Source: Mucor racemosus (taxonomy: Eukaryota > Mucoromycota > Mucoromycetes > Mucorales > Mucoraceae). From it: a stretch of DNA of 64,000 nt. Below, in pieces: positions 44,744-55,819 of the stretch (its first letter is position 1; every line of letters begins with the position of its first letter). Below the pieces are notes generated by a model, which was given only the letters and a program-made list of their open reading frames with translations, searched no databases and was not told where the DNA came from. The position numbers and the translations under genes are program-made. The DNA is taken from the NCBI GenBank assembly GCA_027405735.1, contig JAPEHQ010000013.1, positions 744,001 to 808,000 on the forward strand, read 5' to 3'.

Positions 44744-45811
44744 TTAATGCTGAGGAAACTGTATATATGTTAGTTATGTGTTGAATCTTTTGATACAAAA
44801 AAAAAAAAAAAAAAAAAAACTTACATAGTTACTAGGAATAATACCAATGGCACCATTGTTTTTACGTGCTTGCCACCAATTACCCTTTCTATCAACAATC
44901 TCTAATATTTCCCCCTTTTCGAAGCTTAGTTCATTGGGGTCTTGTGCACTGGCATTATCTAAAAATATAGAAATTAATCAACTGCATCTTGCGTACATAT
45001 GTCATACTCTTACATGCATGAAGTGCTTGTACTTTTTCTGTATATTCGATTGGACCTGAACAAGGTTTTTGAATGGCTGTAATCGTATTTACCGAAGTTG
45101 TAGAATTAAGAGGATCTAGAATATTTATTAGTCATAGTCAATCACACAAGAAATATTACATACAAAGAGCTCTATTTAAAGTAGCACTGTTTGGTTGTGA
45201 TTGTTTAGATTCATTATTCAATTTCTCTGAATAAAATTCTGGTTCAAATCCTTGTTGCTGTTGTTGTTGTTGAAGTGATGATTGTTCCAAATGCCCCAAT
45301 TTTCCAAGAAATGTTGATTTATCACTACCTAATACAAGCACCCACATGTATTGAACTATTAATAATATAGTATATCCAGATACGTAAGCCGTTGCCGGTA
45401 TCTTTGGTATGTTAGTTTTAGTGTATTGGATCACATAATCCACTTGTATTGTTAACAATGGAATACTTGACGCTAAAATTGTCATCATCTATGTATTAAT
45501 TTTAGTATCGACTATTTACATATATTTGCATATGAAATAACTCACTGCCATTCTATATTGTGGAACCGTTCCTGATAAAAATACCACCCAATGCCCAAGT
45601 GTAATGCATAATTGATAGATAATTACCCACCATACACCGTTCAAGACTTTTAACATACATGCTCCACCAAATGCTATGATCCAGCCACACTAAATCAATA
45701 TTAGGTTAAATCATACCATATTGATGAGATTTACTTATTTACTAGTGCTAATATGCTTGTAATTAATATAAAGGGCTTTTGCTTCAATCTTCTAATCGAT
45801 ATTTTGAACAT
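44744..45811 (-). CDS. SHO1: Osmosensor membrane adaptor Sho1 (four membrane segments plus SH3)
   Basis: Six minus-strand exons, 45743-45811, 45546-45689, 45164-45488, 45014-45115, 44825-44958 and 44744-44758, give 262 residues, all in frame. Four hydrophobic segments occur in the first ~140 residues (FILITSILALCGWIIAFGG, VWWVIIYQLCITLGHW, ILASSIPLLTIQ, TILLIVQYMWVLVL). A Gln-rich linker follows, and then an SH3 domain: VQALHAYNASAQDPNELSF, GNWWQARKNNGAIG and IPSNYF. The order, size and the DPNELSF and WWQAR motifs are those of Sho1, which passes high-osmolarity and other surface signals through Pbs2 to the Hog1 MAP kinase. The last exon encodes only four residues and a stop, behind an intron with a T run of about 26 next to the donor. 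Confidence 0.88.
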
Positions 45812-46528
45812 TTGTTACGAAAGAAAAATAAAAATAAAAAAGAGAAAAAGAAAGAATGAAGTTTGGATACTTGAAATATGCAGAGGGGGGCGTAAAGTTA
45901 CTCATATACATAACAGCAATATTAGAAAAAGCTCGGAATTTTTGAATTGTATTTTTTACTTTAGCTATTCAGATTTATGTATACAAATAGACATAATATC
46001 ACGGAGAACATTCAGCAATGCATTAAATTAATTTTGATGGGGGGATCACGATTTTTGTTTCAATCACAGCAGATAAAATAAGAGAATTATTGTACTTTTT
46101 TCAAAGAAAATAAATAAATATGTAGTTAAAAAAAACCATGAGAGTGTAGATCAAGTTTTAGAGATAAATTTTATGGCAAGCTTAACTATTTAAACATTAA
46201 AAGTAACCTCTAAATAATCCTTTAAAAAATAAATGTACCAAAAAAGTTGAGTCTCAGTCGGTGCTTTTTTGTTGGTTGCCATGGATTGAATTTATTGTTC
46301 CTTGTTGTTATGGTGAATTTGTTATAGTGTTGAACCATGAGAACCATACATGTTGTTATGATAGATTATCTTGAGTATATAATCGAGTCTGTATGCAGAT
46401 TTTGTGTCACTGAGATGGAAATTGCGCAACAACATATTATTGTTTAGAGTCACGAAGATTTGTAATGGATTTTAGAAAAACGAATTAAATATATAGTCAA
46501 CTCTTCTCTTTTATTGCACTGCTCACAA
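45812..46528. other. Divergent promoter region between Sho1 and UFL1
   Basis: About 720 bases between two genes that point away from each other. No gene is visible. The UFL1 side has TATATAG near 46489-46495, about 35-40 bases upstream of its ATG. A GGGGGG run is near 45886-45891. Confidence 0.5.
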
Positions 46529-49078
46529 ATGACAGCGATTCCTGCTAGTTTGTTTGTTCAATTTATACAACAAGGTCTCGAAAAGAGTCTCTTGAAAGAC
46601 GTTACGAAAACTCTAGATGGCGAGTACTATTGTAATGAACAATATTTAGAGAAAAGTATATCAAAACTCGTCGAGAAGAATGGTAAATATAATAAATCAA
46701 ATAAACAACACAATTCTTCTGTGTGTGTGTGCGCGTGTGCATATTTTTTTATGTCTACTCACAAATAAACAATAGGAAAAATTGATGTTGAAAAATTAGC
46801 AGAACATCTTTGTGTCGAACAATCTAATGTTAAACGAGTGATTCAACACATTTCAGCGGATAAAAAGTGGACAGTATTTGATGATTTGATTTTAACACAG
46901 TAAGGGCAAAATTATGATATTATAAAGAGCATTGGACTGAATATGTTACGAAACAGAGATTGTGTAAATGGTATTAAAAAGGATTTAGAATCACAAATCA
47001 ATAAATCTGGAAGCATGTCGATTATCGCACAAACACAACGCACAAAGCTACCTTATAGCTTATTGAAATCAGTAGGTTGATATGCGTATTTTGCGAGTGT
47101 AATGGACTGACAATATAAAACAGATTTTGGATAATACCAGTGCGGATGAAAAATATATTCGATATTCACAAATTCCGGATGTGATTTCTACAAAGATATA
47201 TATTGATAATTTTAAGAGCAAAATCATTGATGCATTGCAATCATATGACGAGTAAGTTTGGGTATGTTAATACTGTTTTGAATGTGATGAAACTGATATA
47301 CTTTGTAGACCATATCCCATGTTCAAGCTTCAAAAATCTCAAGATATGCAAGAAGATATGTTCTATCGTAAGATATTATAGAATGATATGTAAAATATAC
47401 ATGCCATATTAAAAACGTTATATTTAGTATTATTGGAACAAATTGTAAAGGATGAAAGCTTCGCTTTGGGATTGCTGCGTGGCAAGAGAAGTCGAGCAAT
47501 TTTTGAACCTAGCCGTTTCAAGGAAAGACAATTATCCTTGATCAAATCAATTTTTGAATCAAATGAGTGTATTAGTAAGTTCAATTATAATTGAGGACAT
47601 GTTATGACAAATTCCTAACATTATTTAGGCTACAACACTATTGAGAATTTGTATACTTTTGCTAGTCCTGCAGATTTGATTGCGGATAGTTATGATAAAA
47701 ACTCATTTTTGTCCCTGAATTCATGTTTTATCAAATCGTCAGTCAAAGATACAGCCAAATCTACATTAGAGAATATTCCTGAATATTGTGATGTGAATGT
47801 AAGAATCCCCATTATATTTATATATAGCGCTATATCTAATATGGTCATTTCAGGATTTATTGCCTGCTATTTTGACATTTGAAGATGTAAACAAAGTAGT
47901 GGATATTATCTTGTCAGAAATTGGAACCAAGAATAGTGGTAATAACAAAAAGTTGATTGATTTGGATGGAGGCTACGTTGTCAATGCAGAATATGTACAG
48001 AAATTGATTACTGAATCAGACAATTACTTGAGAAATCTATCTCGAACATTAAAGCAGAAATTGAACAAGAATTATGCAAATAGTAGCATTAATTTGAGCG
48101 ATAATGATGTACGTTTTTATTACAGTTACCAAGTTGATTACGATATGCTAACTATATCACTAGATTATCAAAGCATTTGAAAGCCTAGGTTGTCCACGCA
48201 ATATTGCTGAAAGATTACTTCCATTTTCAAGGAACTCCATGTTGATACAATTTTCTGATATATTGCAAACACCATTTATCGAGACAGAAACTGTTGTTTC
48301 TGGGGATGCGTGGATTATAGAACAAAAAACTCGAGAAATCAGACAGCTTGAAGGCCTTAGACAGTCTATTTATTTCAATGATCAAGCAAAGAAACTATTC
48401 CAAGATACTGCTACTCAGAGAAGTTTAGAGAAATACATTTTAAAAAACCAATGTACAGAATTCCTTTATCATCTAGTTATTTACTTAGTATTAGATCAAT
48501 CCTACAACAAGACAGAAGTGGGTCAATCAACATCACTTTGTATCAAACTAGAGGATATTGAGAATCAAAGTATTGTGGATTCCAAGCAACAGAAATGCGT
48601 TATTTCATACTTTATAAGAGAAAATGATCATAAATACGATAATACATCCGTAATTGAAATTGAAGGATTATTAAAAAAGAAAAAGCTAGACAAGTTCATT
48701 TCATCTATTTTGATCCAAGACAAGCAGCATTTGTTCAATGTATCATTAAATTCTGATCAAATCAAAAAGACAGCAAATGAAATAACCAACAAACAGCTTT
48801 TTCAACAATTGCAGCAATTACCAGTTTCTACCCAAACTGTGCCTCAAATGCTTCATCTTATATCTTTATTGATATACCAAAAAGTATTCCAAATACCCTT
48901 GTATGTATCTGGTAAATTTGTTCCAGTTATTTTGAATGAAATTCGACCATTTCTTTCGAAAAAAGAACAAGAATTACTTGATGTCGTACATGTATCGATC
49001 ATCAATGATCAACGTCAAGAGCATTTGGAAGATTACACAAAACTAAAGGATCTTGGAATGAGTTACAAGTTGGTTTAA
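46529..49078 (+). CDS. UFL1: UFM1-protein ligase UFL1 homologue
   Basis: Nine exons, 46529-46682, 46776-46899, 46957-47071, 47124-47251, 47309-47367, 47428-47574, 47629-47798, 47854-48108 and 48164-49078, give 688 residues with every junction in frame. Regions matching animal and plant UFL1 include KTLDGEYYCNEQYLEK, PYSLLKS, RGKRSRAIFEPSRFKERQ, NECISYNTIENL and CDVNDLLPAILTFEDVNKVV. UFL1 has no RING or HECT motif and acts as scaffold E3 for the ubiquitin-like modifier UFM1 on ER-bound ribosomes, with DDRGK1 and CDK5RAP3. Its N-terminal winged-helix repeats are expected here. The protein is about 100 residues shorter than the human one, mostly at the C-terminus. The pathway is usually absent from Dikarya, so its survival here is a marker of an early-diverging fungus. 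Confidence 0.8.
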
Positions 49079-49229
49079 GAATCTTCTAGTATATAAAACT
49101 TCCTTTCGAAGCGACGTACACACACACACACCTAATTAAAAACCTAACCTACGCATTTTTTTTTTTTTTTTTTTTCACTGTTTTTTTTTCTTTCAGTTTT
49201 TTTTTCAAAAGCTTTTTACATGTACTGAA

Positions 49230-50150
49230 ATGGACAAACTACCAACAGAAATAACCCTTATCATCTCTGCTCACTTGCCATTTGAAACCTATATTCAATA
49301 TTCACAAACATGTCGAGCAATTCAACATAGTTTGAGTTCTTCTGGTGTGATAAACTATCTGAATAATCGCTTTAATTTCGGTCATGGCAACCACACAGGT
49401 GCATTACTATTATTTACATTTCATAACATTTTGAAAATACCTGAGAAAATAAGAGAAACAATATTGGAGCACTTTATTGTTGCGTACCAGAACGATAATT
49501 CGTTTATTCGGGGTTGGTCTCTTATTCATGCAGTCATTTGTGCAAATCCTGGTAGATTTCTTGAATTATTGGAAAAAGACAAGGGTAAAAAATTGATTGA
49601 ACCACTACCTCTATTTGATGTAAAGAAAAGAAAACTTCTGGTAGACCAGCAACGCTTATTTGCAAAGAAGATATACAGAAACATTATTGTTTCTAGTATT
49701 CCGCATAAATTATATCTTTGCTCTTCGAAGACGTATCAAGCCATATTTACAAACCTGCTGCACGCAGGAGATTTAAGCACAGTAGAACAATGCTTAAGAG
49801 TGTTGGGCCCACCGCGAGATTCAATTATCTTATCAGAAACTGATTTTAATGAAAAGTGTCCACTAACAAACTATTCTGGAAATATAACCATCAATAGGAA
49901 AAGAAAAGAGGAAGAAAAAGAGGAAGAATATGATATTCCTGAACCAGTAGATGTAATTTGTAAAAATGATCAATATTTGGATTTCTTGCCTTCACAAATG
50001 CGATTATTAGCGAGGCAACTTTTACAAGCATATCATGCTAAAATAACATTTTATCCGACTAGTTATTTTAGCAGATCAGTCAGATCCAAGTATCAATATG
50101 GCACATCAACAGCAACAACAACAAAGCATCAGAGACGAAATTTTTTATAA
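49230..50150 (+). CDS. F-box protein of unknown target
   Basis: A single exon of 306 residues. An F-box opens the protein (MDKLPTEITLIISAHLPFET, then YSQTCRAIQHSL), which should bind Skp1 in an SCF ubiquitin ligase. The rest is helical with Leu-rich stretches and an acidic/basic block (KRKEEEKEEEYD) near residue 225, and a basic Ser/Thr-rich C-terminus. No WD40 or leucine-rich repeats are recognisable, so the substrate is unknown. The ATG follows a long T-rich leader 151 bases after the UFL1 stop. It converges with the next gene, with only 21 bases between stop codons. Confidence 0.75.
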   Translation: MDKLPTEITLIISAHLPFETYIQYSQTCRAIQHSLSSSGVINYLNNRFNFGHGNHTGALLLFTFHNILKIPEKIRETILEHFIVAYQNDNSFIRGWSLIHAVICANPGRFLELLEKDKGKKLIEPLPLFDVKKRKLLVDQQRLFAKKIYRNIIVSSIPHKLYLCSSKTYQAIFTNLLHAGDLSTVEQCLRVLGPPRDSIILSETDFNEKCPLTNYSGNITINRKRKEEEKEEEYDIPEPVDVICKNDQYLDFLPSQMRLLARQLLQAYHAKITFYPTSYFSRSVRSKYQYGTSTATTTKHQRRNFL

Positions 50151-50171
50151 TTATTATAATAAAAACATTCT

Positions 50172-51301
50172 TTAAACGCCCACAAACTTCCAACTTGCCA
50201 ATTGCATAGCCTTTGTAACAAGATAATAATAAGCACGTCTACGTTTTGAGTCTAAATAGGTATCTGTGTCGACAAATTCTTGGTATTCCTCTTTCGTAGC
50301 TAAAGATTTTGGTACATGGTGAACATTTTCCAACATGACAGTAACATTGTCACCGATCACACCATCCACCTGCCATAGAACACATGTCTTCATTTGTAAA
50401 GGGTCATTAATTGTCCAAGTTAATACTCGTTTTTGCCTTGTGTGAGCTTCTTTGATAATTGATTGGCCATCATGACCAGCTAAAGCAGCAAATGGTAAAC
50501 TAAGAATATCCACATTGTCAATGAAATGTGTACGCGCAGCAGGTACAGATAACCCAATGAAACAAAGCTTAAATTTTGAGAATAGTTCCTTGGCTTTTTT
50601 TAAATATTCTACATTCCAAATACCAATAACTAATTGATCAAACAATTGAGGATATGTTTCTGTGTAAGTATCTAGTAATTGCTTGAGGACATCCAAAATT
50701 TCAATGGGATTATCAAACTATGATCGAAAATGTGAGAATGTATGACAAAAGCAATGCCGAGAGAAGGAGGCCAAATGACTGACTAAATGTTACCTTGATA
50801 TCAACAATCATGTACAAGCCTTTTTTTTCTTCACTGACTTCAGGTCGAATAAGAAAGTCAAGGACATCATTGAATCGAGGAATAGGTTGAGCGGGTTCTG
50901 CCTTGGTAGTAATGCCATCAATATAGCCATGCCAGTTGTGTTCTCGAACGGGTCCCAGGCCAGTAGATGTTCTGTTCAATGTCAAATCATGCATCATGAC
51001 AATTTCATTATCTTTACTTAAACGAATATCTATATTTTTTATTAATTAGCGCTTAATACAAATATTTATATTATACATAAACATTACCTCCTTCTAATGC
51101 TGTGGTTCCAGCTTTCACAGCATTTTCATATGAGATGAGTGTATTTTCCGGATTTTCAGCAGAGAAACCACGATGAGCAATCACATCAGGAAGATCTAGC
51201 AGTTTATTAATTTTATATCAATTATGAGGTAGATAATAGTACATGTAAAGAAACCTACGAATTTCAAATTTTGGTTCCTGGGTATTATTATTATCTGTCA
51301 T
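50172..51301 (-). CDS. Glycerophosphodiester phosphodiesterase (GDPD family, Pgc1-like)
   Basis: Four minus-strand exons, 51259-51301, 51088-51195, 50794-51029 and 50172-50717, give 310 residues. The GDPD core starts early: VIAHRGFSAENPENTLISYE (catalytic His-Arg), ALEGDIRLSKD (metal ligands Glu and Asp) and IVMMHDLTLNRTS (catalytic His). Later motifs are GLYMIVDIK and RVLTWTINDP, and VDGVIGDNV near the end. Such enzymes hydrolyse glycerophosphodiesters, and the fungal Pgc1 branch degrades phosphatidylglycerol. The C-terminus has a hydrophobic stretch (AYYYLVTKAMQLASWKFVGV) that may touch a membrane, as in Pgc1. No signal peptide is present. Confidence 0.9.
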
Positions 51302-52283
51302 AATTTCGATTTTTAAAAGAAAAAAGGACGAATGATAAAAAAAAAAAAAAAATCTTTTTTTATAGCTTTTTCATTAAAATGACTAAAATGGGCGAATAAA
51401 AATTAGGTTGGCAAAAACGTTTATTATGTTGATTAAGCCAATTTGCTCTTAACACAAGGTCATTTGAGTAAAATAATCGGAAAACTTGTGATATTTATAT
51501 ACACTGTACGTAGTTAATGTTTAGTTTATAGATGAAGTATTTGTTTCATATGATTGTCATTATCTCTTTTTTCAATATTTACTTATAAGCGTCATTTAAA
51601 CAATTTAGCGCAAAAATCAAGGGGAGATACAACTGATTTGGAAGTGATGCAGCCCTTTCCCTTATCATTTCATATTCAAATATCGCACTATTCAGTAACT
51701 TTAGCGCTAAAACGGAGCTGAACTTGACAGGATATAGGCACATGCATGTGTGGTGCTTTGCTACTAGTATTTTCCGATAGAAGTGTGATTATACAAGAAA
51801 ACGCTTTCTCAATATGTATCGCAATTCAATGATAATAAGAGTTAGCGATATAGATATATGCTGCTACTTCTTGAAAGACCACAAAAATCTATTATGGATG
51901 TGGATTTATTTAGATTTTTTGAGTGTCAAGTCGTTTTAAGGATTTTTTTAGTCATCATAAAAACAAGAAAATTAGGATTTAAAGTATTGCCTACTTTTCA
52001 AATACTATGTTTAGTATTATAGTATTTTTTTTATATACGAAGAACAACTTTTTAGGAGTAGAATTACGAGTTTTCAAAATTCTGTATACCAGGCTTGAAA
52101 TGTCACATTATTATTGGACCTCATATTTTGGCTATATTCTTGAAATATCTACAAACAAAATGGGTTCTCTCATGAAAATTTCAATATAACAATATAGTAT
52201 ATGTAAAAGAAATAAAAAAAAAATGCTTTTTTTTATATAGATTTACGACGACTTAACGTATAGTTATAGATAACATGAGGGCT
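51302..52283. other. Intergenic
   Basis: No gene. The first 100 bases should be the phosphodiesterase promoter and include an A run (51339-51353). The remainder is AT-rich with no motif or repeat I can support. Confidence 0.4.
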
Positions 52284-52544
52284 TTAGTGGCAATTGCTAG
52301 AAACGACATTGCCACAAAAGGCATTGACTTGCTCCAAGATGACAGTGTTACAGTCCTTTTCATGGATCAAAGTAAGTTGGCAGCCTTCAACTTTATGGCT
52401 AGTAGAGACCTTGCTGATGTACTTGATACCAGTAATTTGACACGGAACAGGATTTTCATTGAAATCAAAATTGGTTTTATAGACAGCAGCTTTGGTAAGA
52501 ACAGCAGAGAAGAGACCAACAATGATAAGAGAGAACTTCGTTAT
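52284..52544 (-). pseudogene. Small secreted Cys-containing protein with apparently lost start codon
   Basis: On the minus strand an 86-codon frame ends at TAA (52284). It reads a clear signal peptide (TKFSLIIVGLFSAVLTKAA), then a mature part of about 65 residues with five Cys (PVPCQ, EGCQ, KDCN, AFCG, SNCH). Codon use resembles that of expressed genes here (GGT, GTC, AAG, CTC). The codon in the start position is ATA (52542-52544), with TATCAACA before it, a good start context. A single base change would explain the loss. An upstream exon supplying an ATG was sought but none with a matching donor was convincing. The function is unknown. Confidence 0.5.
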
Positions 52545-53505
52545 TGTTGATAAAAAAAAGAAATATAGGTTATTTAGCAAGCAATTATGATCTTGTATCT
52601 ATATTTTTGAAAACTTCAAGATAAATTTACATCGTATGGCATATGACTAATCGAGCCACAAAAATTCAGGTACACACTTTCAAGAACGCAACGTTAAACT
52701 TCATGTTACATTTAGGTTGTACCATTCTATATTTACTTTTTGGGATTTCAATTATTTCAAATGTCAATTGTGTTTAAAAATACATATATATGTATATATT
52801 TTATTTTAGTTCGTTGTTTCTTTTAATATATTTTGAATATTTGTATATGTTTGTTTGTTGCATTTGTCATGAATATTACTAGGTTTGTTAGTGTAAAATG
52901 ACCAATAGAAGCCAATTCGGCTGCAATATTTCATTTATACCTTACTTCTCTTAGCAAACGCTCTTATATTATAAGCATTTTCTACTGTTTGTATGTGGAG
53001 GTACTGCTGGAGTGTGCCATTGTGCCATCAGTTAGTTTGAAGTATGTGATACAGAGATTTGTTTCAGTTGGTTTTCAGTTCATAAATTTATGAAAGTATA
53101 GGTGGAGTTCTTTTTTATAGCTGCATAAAACAGGTGTTACCTAGAATTGGTGTAAAAAAATCAGCATCAAATAATAAATACGTATATTTGGTCCTTCAAC
53201 GTCGAATATCAATATTAAATACAAACCAAATGCCTGTAATAAATGGCAACTTATTGCAATATTCAAGTCTCTACATAATATTATTAGCCGTGGCATAAAT
53301 ATAAGATATATTTTCAGCATAGTACGTTGTTGATATGCAAACGCAATGTAGTAAAACGTAAAACCAACAGTTCCATCAAACAACAACCCAAGTATATTGA
53401 CTTGAAATTGACCTGAAACTGAACTAGAATCAATTGTAAAATTTAAAGCACATAATTGTGGTATTATATTCTTGTTTTCACAAAATAGATCCATTTGAAA
53501 ATTAT
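52545..53505. other. Intergenic
   Basis: No gene. The region contains the probable old promoter of the small secreted protein (about 52545-52800) and a (TA/TG)n tract near 52782-52803. It ends where the next interspersed repeat starts. Confidence 0.4.
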
Positions 53506-54720
53506 TCTGAATTTTTTGTTTCAGCCAAAAATATTGATTTTTCATCGAGATAATCAAAATAATAGTCGATATCATAGTTTACAGCTTATCATAACTGGGT
53601 TCCAAAATTTATTTTAAAAAATGGACGAAAAATGATGAAAAAAACGAAATCGTTTGATTGTTCATGAACTGCAAAGTAAGTCGACCTAGTGTATTAAATA
53701 GTTTTTGTACAGTTTTGAATTTTGCATCCATCTAAATAAAATTTAGTTAAACATTTTACATTAAATTTTGCGCAAAATGCAATTGAAATTTTGGAGGTTT
53801 TTTGAAGATACACATTAATTTTAATAAATAAATTTAACATATAAGTATTTGGAATAGTGCACAAAAAAAATATCTATCGATCAAGCTATTGCAAAACCTT
53901 TTAGCTACATTTTCCGTAGAGAAAACGAGATTTTTGTCCAAATTTTTTCAGATTCAGAATTTGGGATGAGGGTATATAAGGGGAAAATGAAAGCTAGAAA
54001 TGGAGGTACCTTTTTGTACACATTTTTGAGGATATCTCCACGAAAAATCAATATTTTAAAAACCTCTAAATTGAATTCGAGAGAGCTTAACGAGCTTAAT
54101 GACATGAATGCAAAAAAAATGTTGCTCAATTTAACCAATATTTTGAAACTTACTATAGAAATGTCAAAAAAAAATGAAAAAAAATAAAGGTGCTCAGAAT
54201 TTTTTTATATTAAAATATGTTATAAAACATTTTAAAACAAGTAAATTTCATTATTGAAAAGTGGTAGTATAGCTTAATTTTTTCTGGAGATATGAAGCCT
54301 CAAAATTTTCAATCCATTAGCAGGAAAATACGCGTAAAAAATCTGAAACCTTAGCATTGAAAAATTAATACCAACTGCAAAAAGTAGGATATTTCCGGAT
54401 ACTTGTTTTTGGATTAAAGCTGGGCATCTCAGGTACATTGGCATATAATTTTATCTTGGTGTTATATAGTGAAAAAAAAAGTATAGCAGGGATGAAAAGT
54501 GAAACCCAGTTTTTAAGGAAAAAGCAGTAGATTTTACGCGTTTTTGAGTCTTTCGTGTGATATAAAATAAATTTAGGGATAGGTAGCATAATGCGATCAA
54601 TTTATTTCTATTTAATAGTGTCTAGGGTATATCTTGAAAAATATTTATTATGAGGTTAGCTATAGAAACAAGGCATACTCGGATTTTGAAGATTGAAATT
54701 ATCAAAAAAAAATTTTGAAA
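53506..54720 (+). repeat. Interspersed repeat, copy 4
   Basis: Starts abruptly at TTTTTTGTTTCAGCC and aligns with 56925-58110 through to the right edge. It lacks the long upstream part of copies 1 and 5. The TATA-like word GGTATATAAGG and both overlapping short frames are present. Confidence 0.87.
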
Positions 54721-55481
54721 ATTCAAATTTAATATTAGAATTTATTTCAACTTGTCGAGTGTAGTTTTTTTTTGTGTACTACCGCAAGTCAAAATAGGTC
54801 GTGAAGGACAGAACGAACAAAATAAATTGTAATTTTTTATGGCTTAATTAGTAAGAAAAATAATTATATAAATACCATGGAGTGTGAATGTTTAGCTTCT
54901 ACGTAGATAGAAAAAAATCTATAAATCATTTTTCATTATATATATATACACGTTTTATCTACTAATAAATTTTTGTATATATACGTAGCGCTATTCTGTA
55001 TCTATTGATTACATGCTCACTGGAAACTTCAGTTATATTTTGTAGTGGAATAAAGTCAGTTTTGCATTATTGTACCTAGCATAATTAAATGATAAAGGGC
55101 AAAAATGATAGGTTTTTCTTTATATTTCAGTCAGGAATAAAGGTTTTTTTGTAAACCAAATTGCTACTACTGGTACACAGCAAATATCAGAATTATATAT
55201 CAAAGAAAAATGATCTATCAGAATTAGGAATTACCGAATTACCAATTTAGAACATCTGTCAAACCATGATGTTTGATTTATCAAAATATGTTTAAGTTAA
55301 ATAAAATTAGAAATTTAACCAAGTAAAGAGATATTGTTTATTGGAATGAAATTAATAGGGTTTATATACTATTTGATTTGGGGAATTAATGATGTGATAA
55401 GATAGTTTAGGTGTAATTTAATAGTAATGTGTCATGTTGGTATATCATGTTGGAATATCGTACTGGCGTATTATGCTTTTG

Positions 55482-55533
55482 TACCATGCTTCTATACCAT
55501 GCTTCTATACCATGCTTCTATACCATGCTTTTA
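55482..55533. repeat. 13-bp tandem repeat, four units
   Basis: The unit TACCATGCTTCTA is repeated four times in a row, with one change in the last unit. Confidence 0.95.
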
Positions 55534-55607
55534 GGAGCATTGTATAGTTAATATTTAATTAAGGAACTTCCGGTTCCGGGTCTGTTATTGTTTACTTTTT
55601 TGGATTT

Positions 55608-55636
55608 GACATGATCCGGTTTAAGAATGATACATC
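55608..55636 (-). repeat. 25-base word, inverted copy c
   Basis: Reverse complement of the words at 15538-15562 and 15803-15827 with four extra bases in the middle. The similarity to copy b runs on for another 20 bases (to about 55587). Confidence 0.5.
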
Positions 55637-55819
55637 AATGTTCACGATTCACGATGCAAGTCAAGCAAGGTCATATTCCTAATTCTGATAAATCAAACTG
55701 TATTGTAAGCCTACTACTGTCTGTATATCTTGATTTTGGTTTTCATCCGGTAAGGAACAAATAGAGTATTACTAATTGTAACATTAAAGGCATACATAAT
55801 GAAATATCTTTATTCATTT

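Larger units (their letters stand above)
54721..55819. other. Spacer between two repeat copies, with small repeats
   Basis: No gene. It contains a 13-base tandem repeat and an inverted copy of the 25-base word (both listed separately). Near 55562-55582 the sequence GGAACTTCCGGTTCCGGG loosely recalls the GGACTTCCGG clusters at the right end of the Crypton, but nothing else of a Crypton is present. Confidence 0.4.

Noticed and set aside
53141..53575. Minus-strand frame of 144 codons with hydrophobic segments
   Set aside because: Its first ~17 codons lie in the interspersed repeat and the rest has no motif or codon bias; hydrophobic peptides are common in AT-rich non-coding DNA.
55562..55582. 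GGAACTTCCGGTTCCGGG as a second Crypton end
   Set aside because: Only loosely like the GGACTT clusters and without a nearby recombinase, palindrome or flanking direct repeat.
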